Assembly (NCBI GenBank): GCA_001600055.1
Contig: BCIV01000016.1
Location: 458,731 to 522,730, forward strand
DNA: 64,000 bases
Direction of reading: 5' to 3'
Source of the DNA: Filobasidium wieringae
Taxonomy: Eukaryota; Basidiomycota; Tremellomycetes; Filobasidiales; Filobasidiaceae
Shown here: piece by piece, positions 23,928-41,000 of the stretch
Numbering within the stretch: the stretch's first letter is position 1
Layout: each line of letters begins with the position of its first letter
Notes under the pieces: generated by a model
Told to the model about the DNA's origin: nothing
The model's input: the letters and a program-made list of their open reading frames with translations, nothing else
Database searches by the model: none
Made by a program: the position numbers and the translations under genes

Positions 23928-25593
23928 TTACTCCCATCCGTAGATCATTGCGACCCATTTGGCGAGATTGACATTCCGCTTGGAACTCTCGACGATCCAG
24001 GGATGTTTGAGTAGGTCTCTTGGGTAAGGTCTTTCTTTGGCCGAGCGGATCAGACTGCTCATGTAATAGAAAAGAATCCAGTCCAGATCCATGTGAGCTA
24101 GATATCATGTGCTTACCAAGCTGCCAAAAAGTTCTGCGCCCCTTCAGTCCATACTATCCTCTGTTCTGGTGAATCGATCAATCTCGGGACGGGTTGAGCG
24201 ACGATAAAGTTGAGCAATTCGATCGGACCGCCCAGAGGAGGTTCTCCTTCGGGAGGGAAAGGGAATCGATTGTGAGCGACTTCATGCAGTGATAATCCTA
24301 AAGACCAAATGTCCGATTTGATCGAGTAAGATTGACCTTGGATCCTCTCGGGCTGGAAAACGAAAGGTCCCATCAGCTCCTATAGACTGATGAGAACCAC
24401 TTTCGACCACTCACAGCCATATAGAACGAAGTCCCCGTGAACGTCCCTGCAAAACTATCCACCAACTCGCCACTGACACCGAAATCACAAAGCTTGACCT
24501 CTCCCATCTTGGTGACCAGGATGTTACTAGGTTTGATATCTCTATGAATGATCCGGCGTTCGTGCAGGTAGTCCAGACCGCCGAGTACGGCCTCTGCGAT
24601 CTTCCCCAAGACCTTTTCAGAAGTCCGTCCCCTGCGCCGAGTTATCGCTCGGACTAGAGTATCGAGGGATCCAGCTTCACAGTATTCCATAAGGATCCCG
24701 ATACAGGTGTCGGAGTTTGTGAGGAATGAACCGTAGTGCTGGACGACATGCGGCGATTGACATTCGTTGAGGAATTGTAATTCTCGTAATAATTGTTTAT
24801 GGATAGCGGGATTGGGGGAAGTCGTGATGACCTTTCCCCATGTAGGCTATCAGCCCGCTAGTCCATTTATATTCGACTCTCAAACGATGCTCACCTTCAT
24901 AGCTAAGACCTGTCCAGTCCTCTTATCCCTAACCTTCTCCACAGCACCTCCAGCCCCCTCGCCTAAATGCCCCAACTGCTCGTAATTTTCAGCCATCAAT
25001 TCTCCCTGTTCATCCATCGAAACCGTATTCGGCCTCAAGTTGACTCTCTTCATCTTATCTTCCAACTGCTCGAATCCAGCTTCACCCTGAACGGCCGTTT
25101 CTCCAGAATGGGCCGAGCTTCGTTCCCCTTCGAAAGAATCCCGGGTGCTTTGAGGAGGGGTGGGAGCGATTCTCATTTGCCCTAGAGCGTGTTTGAGATC
25201 AGCTGTCATAGTTTTCACAGTCCTCTGATTCTCGTTATCCTCAGCGACCATGGTTATCCCGTTCCCAGAGGGTAGTAAACGAGAGATCGTGGTTTGATCA
25301 CGATGATCGTAATCACCCGTCGGGGTTCGTAATCCTCCATTATACCCCGTGTGGGAGGTGGAGTAATCGTCATAGTTCGGTGAAGGTTGGGAATTTGATT
25401 GATTGGGAGCGGGACGAGGTGGGCCTCCGGGAATGGGGATGTTGAGAGATAGTGCGGGAGCTTTACGGGCTGCTGGAGCTGGTGATGGACCTCGGGAGGG
25501 GGAAGATGAGGAAGTCATCAATGATAGTTTCGGACCGTTCGAGGAAGCTGAATGACCATTCAAATTGGGTCGTCTTGGTGGAGGTGTAGCCAT
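23928..25593 (-). CDS. MKK2: Mkk1/2-type MAP kinase kinase (cell-wall integrity), 492 aa
   Basis: Dual-specificity kinase expected to phosphorylate the Mpk1/Slt2 MAPK. Exons on the minus strand are 25593-24895, 24831-24415, 24352-24117 and 24054-23928, with introns of 62-63 nt, all in phase. Residues 1 to about 200 are Ser/Pro-rich and disordered. The kinase domain starts at [13 protein letters not shown], with VAIK-type lysine Lys233 (LAMK), catalytic loop [10 protein letters not shown] and DFG at about 349-351. The activation segment [18 protein letters not shown] carries the Ser359/Thr363 phospho-acceptor pair of Mkk1/2, unlike Pbs2 or Ste7. The C-terminal lobe ends with [10 protein letters not shown]. 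The subfamily call rests on the activation-loop similarity to yeast Mkk1. The gene faces HUB1 across a shared 790-bp upstream region and converges with VMS1. Confidence 0.92.
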
Positions 25594-26382
25594 GATGGAT
25601 GGCTGGCGGAACGAAGATGACGGTGAAGAGAGAGGCGTCTCGTTAGATTGGTTGGGGATATGTAATGGGAATGGAGGAGGTGGACGTATGTTCCAGTCCC
25701 CATTCGATTCCCTTGAGGGTCCTTGTACATAATGACCAGCTGTACGTCGATCAAGACATGGACCCCGGACAAAGGGAGTTCGAAGAGGAATTCGAGGAGA
25801 TCAGAGTCAAAGCGAGGTTTCAGCGTGGGATGATCACTTACGAACGTTGCCCGAAGGGATATTGAGCTTGATCCCTGGTCGTCGAGGTGGAGGAGCGTCC
25901 ATGTTCATCGTCGACACTGTTCCAGGGAGCGTTTGAGTAGAGCAAAGTAGTCTCTGTCCGAGGTGTTATCGTTGAAGGTATCGTCGTCGCTCTACTAGTT
26001 GTCGCTGATGAAAGGTAATGCGATGTACACGAGAATGCTTCTACTACGCTCAAAAAAGGCCGTTTCAAACGGGATTTCCTTTCAGCCGATACGAATTCTC
26101 TTGATTCCCTTGTACGATTCTAGGTATAAGTTGAGAGAGGCAGGTGAGGGCGTCGCTGTCCGATCCGATGAAGAGAAGAGCAACCCGAATCGATGAATAC
26201 GAAATGTCGTCATGCAGCTTTCTGATTTCTTGGCGCTTCCGACTCTCATATCCTGCGCAGTCTCGACTTCGAACATCTCCCTTCGTTAGAACCACGGCCT
26301 CCCCATACATGCCATACAGCTCTTCCACACTACAACATTGTGTCCTACAGTAAACCACTATACAACCCCGCTAAGCCACACA
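25594..26382. other. divergent promoter region of MKK2 and HUB1
   Basis: Shared upstream sequence of two divergent genes. Short open frames occur on both strands, but none has an ATG in good context with protein-like content. No repeats noticed. Confidence 0.5.
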
Positions 26383-27351
26383 ATGAGCTCTCACCGCCGC
26401 TCAACATCTCCCGACAACCGTTCATCCGGCCCATCCCGTCGACCCAAAGAACTCTCCTTTTACAAAAAAACACCCTACTCATCCTCGGATTCTAGAGCAG
26501 CAGGAGCGGTTGGATCCTTCAGTAGTAGAAAAGATCCACTCGAGAGGTTGGACGATAAGAGACGTTCCATGGCGGGCATGGAGAGGGGGGATGACGTTCC
26601 TGGACGATACGGAGGATCGAAGGGTGAACGAAAGTACGCTCAGAATGATCGGTATGATGATCGGGATCGGAACAGGGACAGAGATAGGGACAGGGATAGC
26701 AGAGGACCGAACAGGTACAATCAACCTCCTGGTCAGACTGGCGGTTATAATGCCGGAGAACCATTGAGGAGGGTGACCACCAGGGACGAGAGGGATGATC
26801 GTGATCGGGATGGAGGAGCAAGGTATTCAGGAGGAGGAGAACTGAGAAGAGTAGAGACGAGGAACGATCCCTCCCCCGCCGGAGACCCTGGTGTTAAACG
26901 TCCACCTGCCCCTCCTCCTGCTGGACAGTAAGCCATTTCGCCGCCCGCGCCGTGTCATGAATGCTCGTCAGACTTTGGTAAATAGGAAAACATACGGTCC
27001 GATGATAGAGATCATCGCAAACGATCGTCTAGGACGAAAAGGTCAGTCCTCCCTTCCCTCCTCCTCCCTCCCTCTCCCTTAGCTCACCCCGCCTTCTACT
27101 CCCATCCTTTATCCTGCAGTCCGAGTGAAATGTCTTCCAACGGATACGGTGGGCGACTTGAAAAAACTCATAGCCGCTCAAACGGGTACGGTCGCTTCCA
27201 AAATCCAATTGAAAAAGTGGTACACTACCTACAAGGATCATATCGAGCTGAGAGACTACGAGATCAACGACGGGATGGTGAGTGTTTCTCCCGGTTCAAA
27301 ATAAGGATGAAGCTGATCAATCGTCCGTTTAAGAGCTTGGAAATGTATTAG
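26383..27351 (+). CDS. HUB1: Hub1/UBL5 ubiquitin-like protein with RD-rich N-terminal extension, 258 aa
   Basis: Hub1 binds spliceosomal Snu66/Prp38 HIND elements and tunes splice-site use. Exons are 26383-26927, 26986-27041, 27120-27277 and 27334-27351. The Hub1 moiety is residues 188-258, beginning [13 protein letters not shown] and containing [16 protein letters not shown] and [20 protein letters not shown]; it matches Hub1 throughout. A 58-nt intron (donor GTAAGC at 26928, acceptor TAG at 26985) joins it in frame to a 187-residue N-terminal part. That part is rich in Arg, Asp and Ser, including an [10 protein letters not shown] run, and ends in PPAPPPAGQ. Without this splice the first ORF would stop at 26931 and HUB1 would start at 27004, leaving only 72 nt between them. 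The C-terminus is SLEMY followed by stop: the usual Tyr-Tyr end has one Tyr here. Fusion versus two transcripts needs RNA evidence. Confidence 0.8.
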
Positions 27352-28124
27352 GGAGATTCGATCATAAGTGTAAAACCAGAATGTACTCGATTAATATGAT
27401 TAATGATATCTGGACCATACAAGGACCAGTTTGTAGCTTGTTGTGGTCTTCATTGCATTTGCAATGGACTAGTAAATGGGATGTTTGATCACGGCTGGGT
27501 TTGCCTTGCGAAACTGTCAGTTAGTGAAGTCTTGGCACCCCTAGTGCCCCTAACACCCCTAACACCCCTGGCAAGACTATCCTTTATCAAAACTGCACAG
27601 CAAAGTGCAAAGGACATGATATACTTCAGTGACAAATCAGGAGTATGATCATCCCAGAACAATATAAATTAGTGCTGTGTTTTCTTCACCATTTGTGACT
27701 TCACTCAGATCACTTTCCTGAGGGGAAAACAACAAACCATTGACCTTACATTCCCTTCTAAAATTCTCTTGTGTATTTACGTGCTGACTAAATTATGTGC
27801 TAACTTGTGATGAGTCATCAGTTGTGTATATAATGGGTCGCAACACGACATTATTGCCTGAATTGGGACCGTTTGGAGAATTAGCAGCCTAGCTCGTAGT
27901 GTCGCTCAAGAAAGTGCAGCAATCGAGGACGCATGGTCTAGCATGGCTAATGAGATACAAGATGATGTAACTGGAGAAACGACTGAGTATTCAAGCAGAG
28001 AAACGCAAGGATATGACGTGAGACGACTATGCTTCATGTGTATGTGCTTAGAGAAGGAAAAGGGGATAATTGAGGGTCGTGATTGGACGACACTGCTTCA
28101 AGCAATATCGTGGCGAAATTCTTC
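27352..28124. other. convergent intergenic, AT-rich, 773 bp
   Basis: Lies between the 3' ends of HUB1 and CDC28. It is distinctly more AT-rich than its surroundings and holds a short C-rich repeat at 27535-27572 and a TATA-like GTATATAATG near 27825. It could be a decayed mobile-element remnant such as a solo LTR, but I found no clear terminal repeats or target-site duplication. Confidence 0.4.
27535..27572. repeat. C-rich 9-nt tandem repeat
   Basis: About four imperfect copies of CACCCCTAA in the HUB1-CDC28 intergenic region. Confidence 0.75.
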
Positions 28125-29581
<1,457 letters not shown>

Positions 29582-30066
29582 ACCTGGTTCTTGACGGAGA
29601 ATGAATGTAACTGTTTCGTGTGACTATTTGACCTTGCAAAGGTGCTTCAAAGGTAGCAAATCAAGGAATGTCGATAAAGGTGAACGAAAGGGATGTGTAC
29701 TATTTTGACAAAGACAGGGAGAACGCTTTCTGTTCAAACGGCGGAACTTCTTCTACCTCGTCGTTGATTATCGTAGAGTTGTCGTGAGCGTTACAGAACC
29801 GGTGCTGTATTATTTGGTCAGATGTTGAATGCGTAAGAACGTCGACTACCATCTGGCCATTCGAAGGACTCTGAGCCTTGTTATGAGCTCGAAACGTTGT
29901 GACATTCCCCTGGGAATTGCGCTCGCTAACGGGGAAAGGTAAACAATCGCGAGCGCGGATACAATCGATATGCCGCGTGGTAAGGGACGAGAGCAGGGGG
30001 TATAGGGTGTGTACAACTGTCCTACAGATCGACAGATTCCCTTGGATATAGACCTGGGACACCAGA
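29582..30066. other. intergenic upstream of CDC28
   Basis: Presumed CDC28 promoter and 5' leader, and the 3' region of the GH5 gene. A 138-codon minus-strand open frame here (29700-30116) is the +1 shadow of the last GH5 exon and is not a gene. Confidence 0.55.
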
Positions 30067-32033
30067 TCAGACGAGGAAAGCTTCCTGAGCGGCAGACATG
30101 CCCTGTCGCCACCCATGTTCTAAATTGTCAATCAAGCGCCGGGACGATGAGCGTTCTTTCGGGATCTCAACAAGCCTCAGAATAACTCACCATACTCCCA
30201 TACGCATGGTCCATCGCCTCTTCGAACGAGATGCTCCTGCTTTCGTCGTTGCAACCAAGGCGCTTCGAACCCAATGACGTTCGTTCCCTTTTGCGGACCA
30301 AAGGGATGATCGATGAAGAGAACCGCATCGTCCCAACCCTGGTACAGGCCCTCTTGAAATCGATCGTGCTCCTTAGGTCCAGGCTGTGTCGACCAATATC
30401 CTACGTGGGAATCTGCGATACGACAACAGATCAGGTCTAGAATGATAAGACCATAGGACGTCGTCGATGACACTGACCAAGCAAGCCCTTCAACCTCTGT
30501 TCCTGCAATACATCCCCTAAATCTTGCCTCTTGACCTTGCCTCCGACCCATCTGGGCAAGATCTCCGCCGTCATCGAGTCCTTAGCGGACCAACCGGCAT
30601 CCCAACCGTTCCCTTTCTTCAACGTCCAAAAGAACCATCCTGCACAAAACTCCTCGTAAAGGTCTAATTGCGCGCGAAGGAAGACTCGGCGATGACGATC
30701 TTTTTCGGTATCGTCGCAATAGGGAGGGAATGAATGAGGATCCAAGGAAGCGGAAAACTCTCCGATGATCATTGATTTATTGGAGTTGCGGGACCAAGTC
30801 GAAAAGGTTGATTTGAACGGGCCGGTGAGGGTCTGCGCGTGTTGATCACCTGAGAGATTGCGGTCATCCTCGGTGAAACATCGGTACAAATGATGGTCCA
30901 CCACCAAGAATTCGTTGGAGAATTTCGATGGGTATTGAGAATACCACTGACAGTCCCAGGCGTCGTGTATGTACCTGGATTTCTTTCTGATCAGCCTAGC
31001 AAAACAGGTATACCAACGGCACGACCCACAAAGGGAACCAGGGCCCAGCTATCCTTCTTAAGTCTCTGACTGTACTCTCATACCATCCTCCGAGTTTGCC
31101 ATTGTTCTTCGGCTCGTTCATGAGCTGTAACCCTGCCACATGAGGGATAGGAGCGAGGTACCGGGTCAGGAATTGCAGAGCCAAGGCAGTGGATTCCAAA
31201 TTTTTCTTCGAGTCCCATAACTGCGTCCTTCCGGAAGAAGTTCCCGAGTGAGCTGTTCTCCGGAACCGGTCAATGAAGTCAATCCAGTTGCGCAAACTGG
31301 ATAAAGCATACCGTCATCATTCTGATTACCACTGACTCCATGCAAGTCGATTAAGATTCCTAGCCCGTACTGTCCAGCTGTCTGGATAGCCCTTTCAATC
31401 CTATCCCAGGCGCCCTCGAATACCTGAGCATGCGATTCAAAGTCTGTCTTCTTCAATGCAGAGGGGCACGCGGAAGGGGAAGCCAAGTGATAATACCCGA
31501 TCTGCTCGCACAAAACGTAAGTACGAAACACACCAAAACTGATAGGAGATGAACAGCGTACGGGAAGTCGAACAGTATTGAACCCTGAATTAACGATCCA
31601 TTTCCAATCGTCTTGGCTGATCCAAGTATCCCAATGATGCTCTAAAGCTTCCTTTCCTTTTTCTCCTCTGGCGATATCTAGCTATGTACCGCATGACGCC
31701 AGTTAGTCCGACTGGCATCGGAGGTAAGCCGAGAAAGGAAGAGCTTACATCTGATTGACGAGGATTAACTGCGTTCTGGAATGGACTAGAAGTGATCCAT
31801 GCCTCCTGTGAGAACCAAGCTCCTATACTCCGCAGATCACGACACTCAGTACAAAGTCAATCTCCTCTACTGACCACAGTCGTACCTAGGTTCACACCGC
31901 GCTGTTTCCTATACCTAATAATACTCTCTGTTCCAAGTGGGAAGTCAGGAATTTGCTGATTCCCTTGGCTAGATTGGATCGATGCTTGAGCGTTATCGGA
32001 CAACTTGGATTTGACTTTGTCGAAAAGGCCCAT
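30067..32033 (-). CDS. intracellular GH5 glucan beta-glucosidase (Exg3-like), 508 aa
   Basis: Glycoside hydrolase family 5, retaining mechanism, probably acting on beta-1,3-glucan or a glucosylated lipid. Exons: 32033-31886, 31822-31749, 31681-31562, 31501-31312, 31252-31030, 30974-30478, 30412-30191 and 30119-30067; introns 55-71 nt, all in phase. The N-terminus (MGLFDKVKSKLSDNAQ) has no signal peptide, so a cytosolic enzyme is expected. Motifs: HWDTWISQDDW, GFNTVRLPIGYYHLA, ILIDLHGVSGNQND, the acid/base in LQLMNEPKNN (Glu224), YIHDAWD and the nucleophile in IIGEFSASL (Glu324). After the barrel is the fungal C-terminal extension HVGYWSTQPG with GWDDAVLF and CVWEYEHGWRQG. It resembles fission-yeast Exg3 and, more distantly, the Cryptococcus EGCrP glucosylceramidases, which are larger. 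Substrate unproven. Confidence 0.9.
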
Positions 32034-32981
32034 GATTCGAAAGGTTCTCCACTAAGGACTCGTGTTATTGAAGTGAGAAGGTATCACAACAGTCACAATG
32101 GAGTTCAGATGTCCCTGACTTATAAGAAAGTGATTTTCGCAGCAGTGCCGAGCGTTTCGAGCGTTGAGGTTTAGCGATCAATCTCAGCTCGAGCGAGCTT
32201 CGATAATAGGTAATTAGTGATTAGGCGACCGATGCTCGTGCGACTCAAACTGCGAGTTGACTTGGAAAATCACCATAGCTCAAGAATTTAAGTAGTCGGT
32301 AATATAGCAAAGCTAGCAACACGCTGTTGTAGGCGTCCATGAGTGCAGCTTCGAACTTTCTGAGATTGACATGCATGACATCATCATTGCTTTGTCCTGC
32401 TACAGGTACGAAGAGCCAATGCTTCGAATTACTTGTGTCTTCGTTGTAGCAGATGTGGATCAATTCGTGTATACTTGACTTGTGACAGCACTTGTGAACC
32501 CTCCATAAGTTTCGAGCTGAGTTGTGCTGGTCTATGTGGTATACGACATACGTTGTGGAAACATTACCGGGTGCCGATGAGTGTTGATTGAGCGTCTCTG
32601 TCCTGGTAAACGCGTGAGAAAGCGAGTAAACAGCTGCGCCATCGTCAGCTCAGCTCACCATCCTCTGGCTCGTCGACCTATTTCCTGTAGAACGGTCAGA
32701 GGATAATCGTCTTCCTGATCAAGATTCACGCTAGACAATACCAATAGCTGTCATTCCCTGTATCTATCCAGCGAGCGTGTACCGATCATCACCCGGATTG
32801 ATCAAGTAGAACACGTTCATCCGGTGGAATTAGCATAGGAACTAGCAAGCGAACCGGCGATCGACTATTCTGCACTCGTCGAGGTCGTTAGCGGACCAAT
32901 TCCTTTATAACAGATCAGTATCTAAAAGCAAGATAATTCGGCAGGATAGAGAGACAGGAATAAGCTAGATTGGACGTTAAA
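32034..32981. other. divergent intergenic, 948 bp
   Basis: Promoter region between the GH5 gene (-) and UBP15 (+). A 72-codon minus frame at 32245-32463 lacks an ATG. Nothing else recognised. Confidence 0.5.
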
Positions 32982-37635
<4,654 letters not shown>

Positions 37636-38083
37636 TCAGGTCCACCGTATCAGTAAAGAAAGAGATTGGCCCTTCCTGTGTCCCCTTGATATCCACAACC
37701 TTCCACGATCAAATCGCATTGCTTGATTTAATTATTGTACCCACGTAACGAAAATATCGCCCAAAGACATTGAAACGATCTATACTAGCCTTGATCTGAT
37801 CTTTCTGTTGTCCGATGGTTTGCAGTGGGCGATGATGTTCACGATAGTCCTGCTTGTCGGGAACACCGTTCACAAGACGATCAGTCAATCAAGATCGAGG
37901 GTAATGCAGCCTTCGGAAGCAATTTACTTCCGGTTCGTCGAACTTGAAATGGTCCTGGATTCGAATAAATACATGTGTACACAAGGTTGAAGTGATCCTG
38001 GCTCAAGCTTATGACTGACATTGGCCGGCTGTTGACAAGAAGGAAGACCATTCAAGAATACAAAGGTGCAGTACTCTGCAGGT
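37636..38083. other. intergenic between UBP15 and the Dicer gene
   Basis: Tandem spacing of 448 bp that must hold the UBP15 terminator and the Dicer promoter. CTCTGCAG just before the Dicer ATG could also be a splice acceptor from an upstream leader exon. Confidence 0.5.
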
Positions 38084-41000
38084 ATGCCGGACGTCACTGC
38101 GATGGAAGTGGACGATGAGATGTCCTTCTTAAAAGCTTTGAAGGAGGCTGTCCAGTTTCCTACCTTGATGGCCGTAGATGTCCCTCTTGAAGAGCAGCCT
38201 GCTCTACCTTCTTCCGTACCTCGAGCTTATCAGGAGGAGATTTTGAGAAAAGCAATGAAGAAGAATGTCATCGCTGTGCTGCCTACCGGCGCAGGTAAAA
38301 CGCTTATAGGAGCCTTACTGATCAAGAAGATGGTGGAGAAGCTAGCATCCGAGTTTCAGGAAAAGAAGGTGAGTACAAAGTCTGGTTATTGATAGCATAG
38401 TAAGCTAGAAATAGTGGCTGCAGCTCGCAGTCTTCCTTGTCCCGTCTGTTCCTCTGGTATATCAGCAGAGCGACTTCATTCGACAAGAAACCAAGCTCAA
38501 CGTCAAGAACTTTTCAGGAGAAATGGGCGTTGACTTCTGGGCACGAGACCAGTGGCTAAGAGAGCTGGAACTTGGAATCACAGACGTCATCGTCTGTACT
38601 CCTCAAATCTTCTACAACTGTCTCGCTCATGCGTACCTTTATATGGAGGAGTGTAGTCTACTTATTATCGACGAATGTCACCACGCAAGGAAGAAGCATC
38701 CGTTAAACACTACGTTAATGCACTTTTATCACTCGATCGGAAGAGGTCAGCCTCGACCTAAGATACTAGGTCTAACCGCCAGCCCCATTTGGAACCCTGT
38801 CAATCCGCTCAAAAGTCTAGAAGTTTTAGAATCGAACTTACAAGCATCCATCATCGCAGTCAAGGGCAATATGGATGAGCTAGAACGATATTCATATAGG
38901 CCCACAGAGGTAGTGGAGATGTATCAAGATAACCATTACCTTGAGCCGGGAGAGCTATACCGAGATCTATCCGCGATTGGATTCGCTGGAACGGATGAGG
39001 CGAGATGGGACAAGATCTTTGTGAAATCACAAGTTGCGCTTGAAGTACTGGGGCCTATCGGGATGAACCAATTCTTGATTCAGCTGTACCGTCAGTCGCT
39101 GGAGATGATGGTCCGATCTGCCTCGTACACGACCAATTTGAGTCCGGACGAAGTTCAAGGCATTCAGCGAGCGAAGGACTTGGTCGATAATAGCTACGAG
39201 AATCTGCCAGTGTCGATCCCTGTGATGGATCTCCCCAACAAGGTATCCAAACTCGTTCAGATCCTCACTCAGTACCGGCAGTCATCTCTAGACAGTGGAA
39301 CCGATGATACCGGATTTCAATGTATCGTATTCGTTATTCAAAGACATATCGCATATGGACTGGCCTGGATGTTGGAAAGGATCGAACCATTAAGGAAGTG
39401 GTTGAAAATTCAGACTTTAGTAGGACATGGAACCCGTAAGAGTTTGGAAGGTCAGTCGCAGGATCTGAAACAACAGCAAGAGACGGTAAAGGACTTTAGG
39501 GAGGGTAAATACAATGTATTGATTAGTACGGCGTGAGTGACCATTTTAGCACAGTGGAAGGACGATTATGCTGATAATATCGCTTCTCTTTGCTGCTGAA
39601 AAAGCGTCGGGCAAGAAGGTCTTGACTTTAGTGGCTGCGACCTCGTCATCCGATTTGATCCCATGCAAACGATGATCGGTTACGTTCAAAGTCGAGGTCG
39701 AGCAAGACATCAAAAGTCAAAGTTTGTCTTGATGTTGAACGAAAACTCGACAGCCGAGATTGATAACTATCAAGTGAGTTTCTAAATGTACTGCAGAACA
39801 CTGAGACATGCAGCTTAATTTCTGATTTTATAGCGTTTTTTGAAATCGGAACCAGCACTGAACAGAGTTTACCGCGAAGATCGAGGAGAAGTCTCGGCTT
39901 ACGATATGGACAATGCGCAGATTAGCGCCTACGATCAGGCTCTTCGAGAAACTTTTACCGTTGAAGAGACCGGAGCTGTCCTTACTTACGAGGGTGCTGT
40001 GCCGCTCGTGGAACAGACGTGTTCTTTGCTACCTCATGCTATGGGCATCCCTCCACCCCGGCCGACCTATGAGGAATTGAAAACGATGGCAGATGGGAAC
40101 CCTTGCTACTTCATCTCGAATATCCGGTTGCCCCCTGCAGTTGGCATTCCTACCTTGTTGTTTCATGGTACTCCTCGTACAAGCAAATCCGAGGCGAAAC
40201 GAGCAGTGGCGTTCGAAGCTGCCAAAGCTCTGAGGAAATACAAATTGCTCAATGAATACCTTTTACCACACCGCGAGAAGAAAGGTGATGAAGCGGAGGA
40301 TGGAGATGGAAGGCATGTCGGTGAAGATCTGGCCTTCGAGGTGGACGTTCATGTCCGACCGACTTGGGGTGACATATATGCGAAAGGCGCGCGGCTGTAC
40401 CTGCATCCAATCTCCGTAAACGGAAACACTTCAGTGGGTATAGTTGCGGCAAGGGAAGTCTTGGTCAATACCGAAATCTTCCATCTATGGTACGGAAGAG
40501 ACCAAGATGAACACGGAGTTCCGGTCCGTACGTACCCAGGTCGTCCGATAGTCGTGCCGGCCGGGTACACCCGCGCGCGACTACACGATGCCTTGGCTCG
40601 ATATTCGCACAACATGATGGCACGGTGTATCCGTCCTAATTATCAGATGGAAGGCAGGCTTGCTTGCTTGTTTGCTCCACTGGACCCAACTGGCTGCTTG
40701 GATGTCGCTACGTTAGAACAGCTAGCAGATAGCCTCACAAGAAAAGTAGATGGTCCCTCTGCTTCTCGCTTTTTGGCTTTCGACTCGATGGGGCGTCAAA
40801 TTCAAATAGAAAAGGTTCGACAGAACCTGAAACCTAGCTCACGGCCAATCGAAGTCGAGCAGCCATCTGGAGAGATGGTATGCAGGGAGGCCGGCTTCTC
40901 AAGCTATGATGATTATGCGCTCAAAAAGCTCACTTATATGACCGACACTTGGACCTTGCTGGAGAGCGAAGATGAGTGCATGCTCCAAGTTGTTTCCCTT

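Noticed and set aside
26383..26931. Stand-alone RD-rich gene ending at 26931
   Set aside because: The stop codon lies inside a good GTAAGC donor that joins in frame to HUB1. Kept only as an alternative transcript.
29700..30116. 138-codon minus-strand ORF beginning with ATG
   Set aside because: Its start overlaps the last GH5 exon in another frame. The GH5 frame there encodes the expected family end, EHGWRQG, and the ORF itself has no protein-like features.
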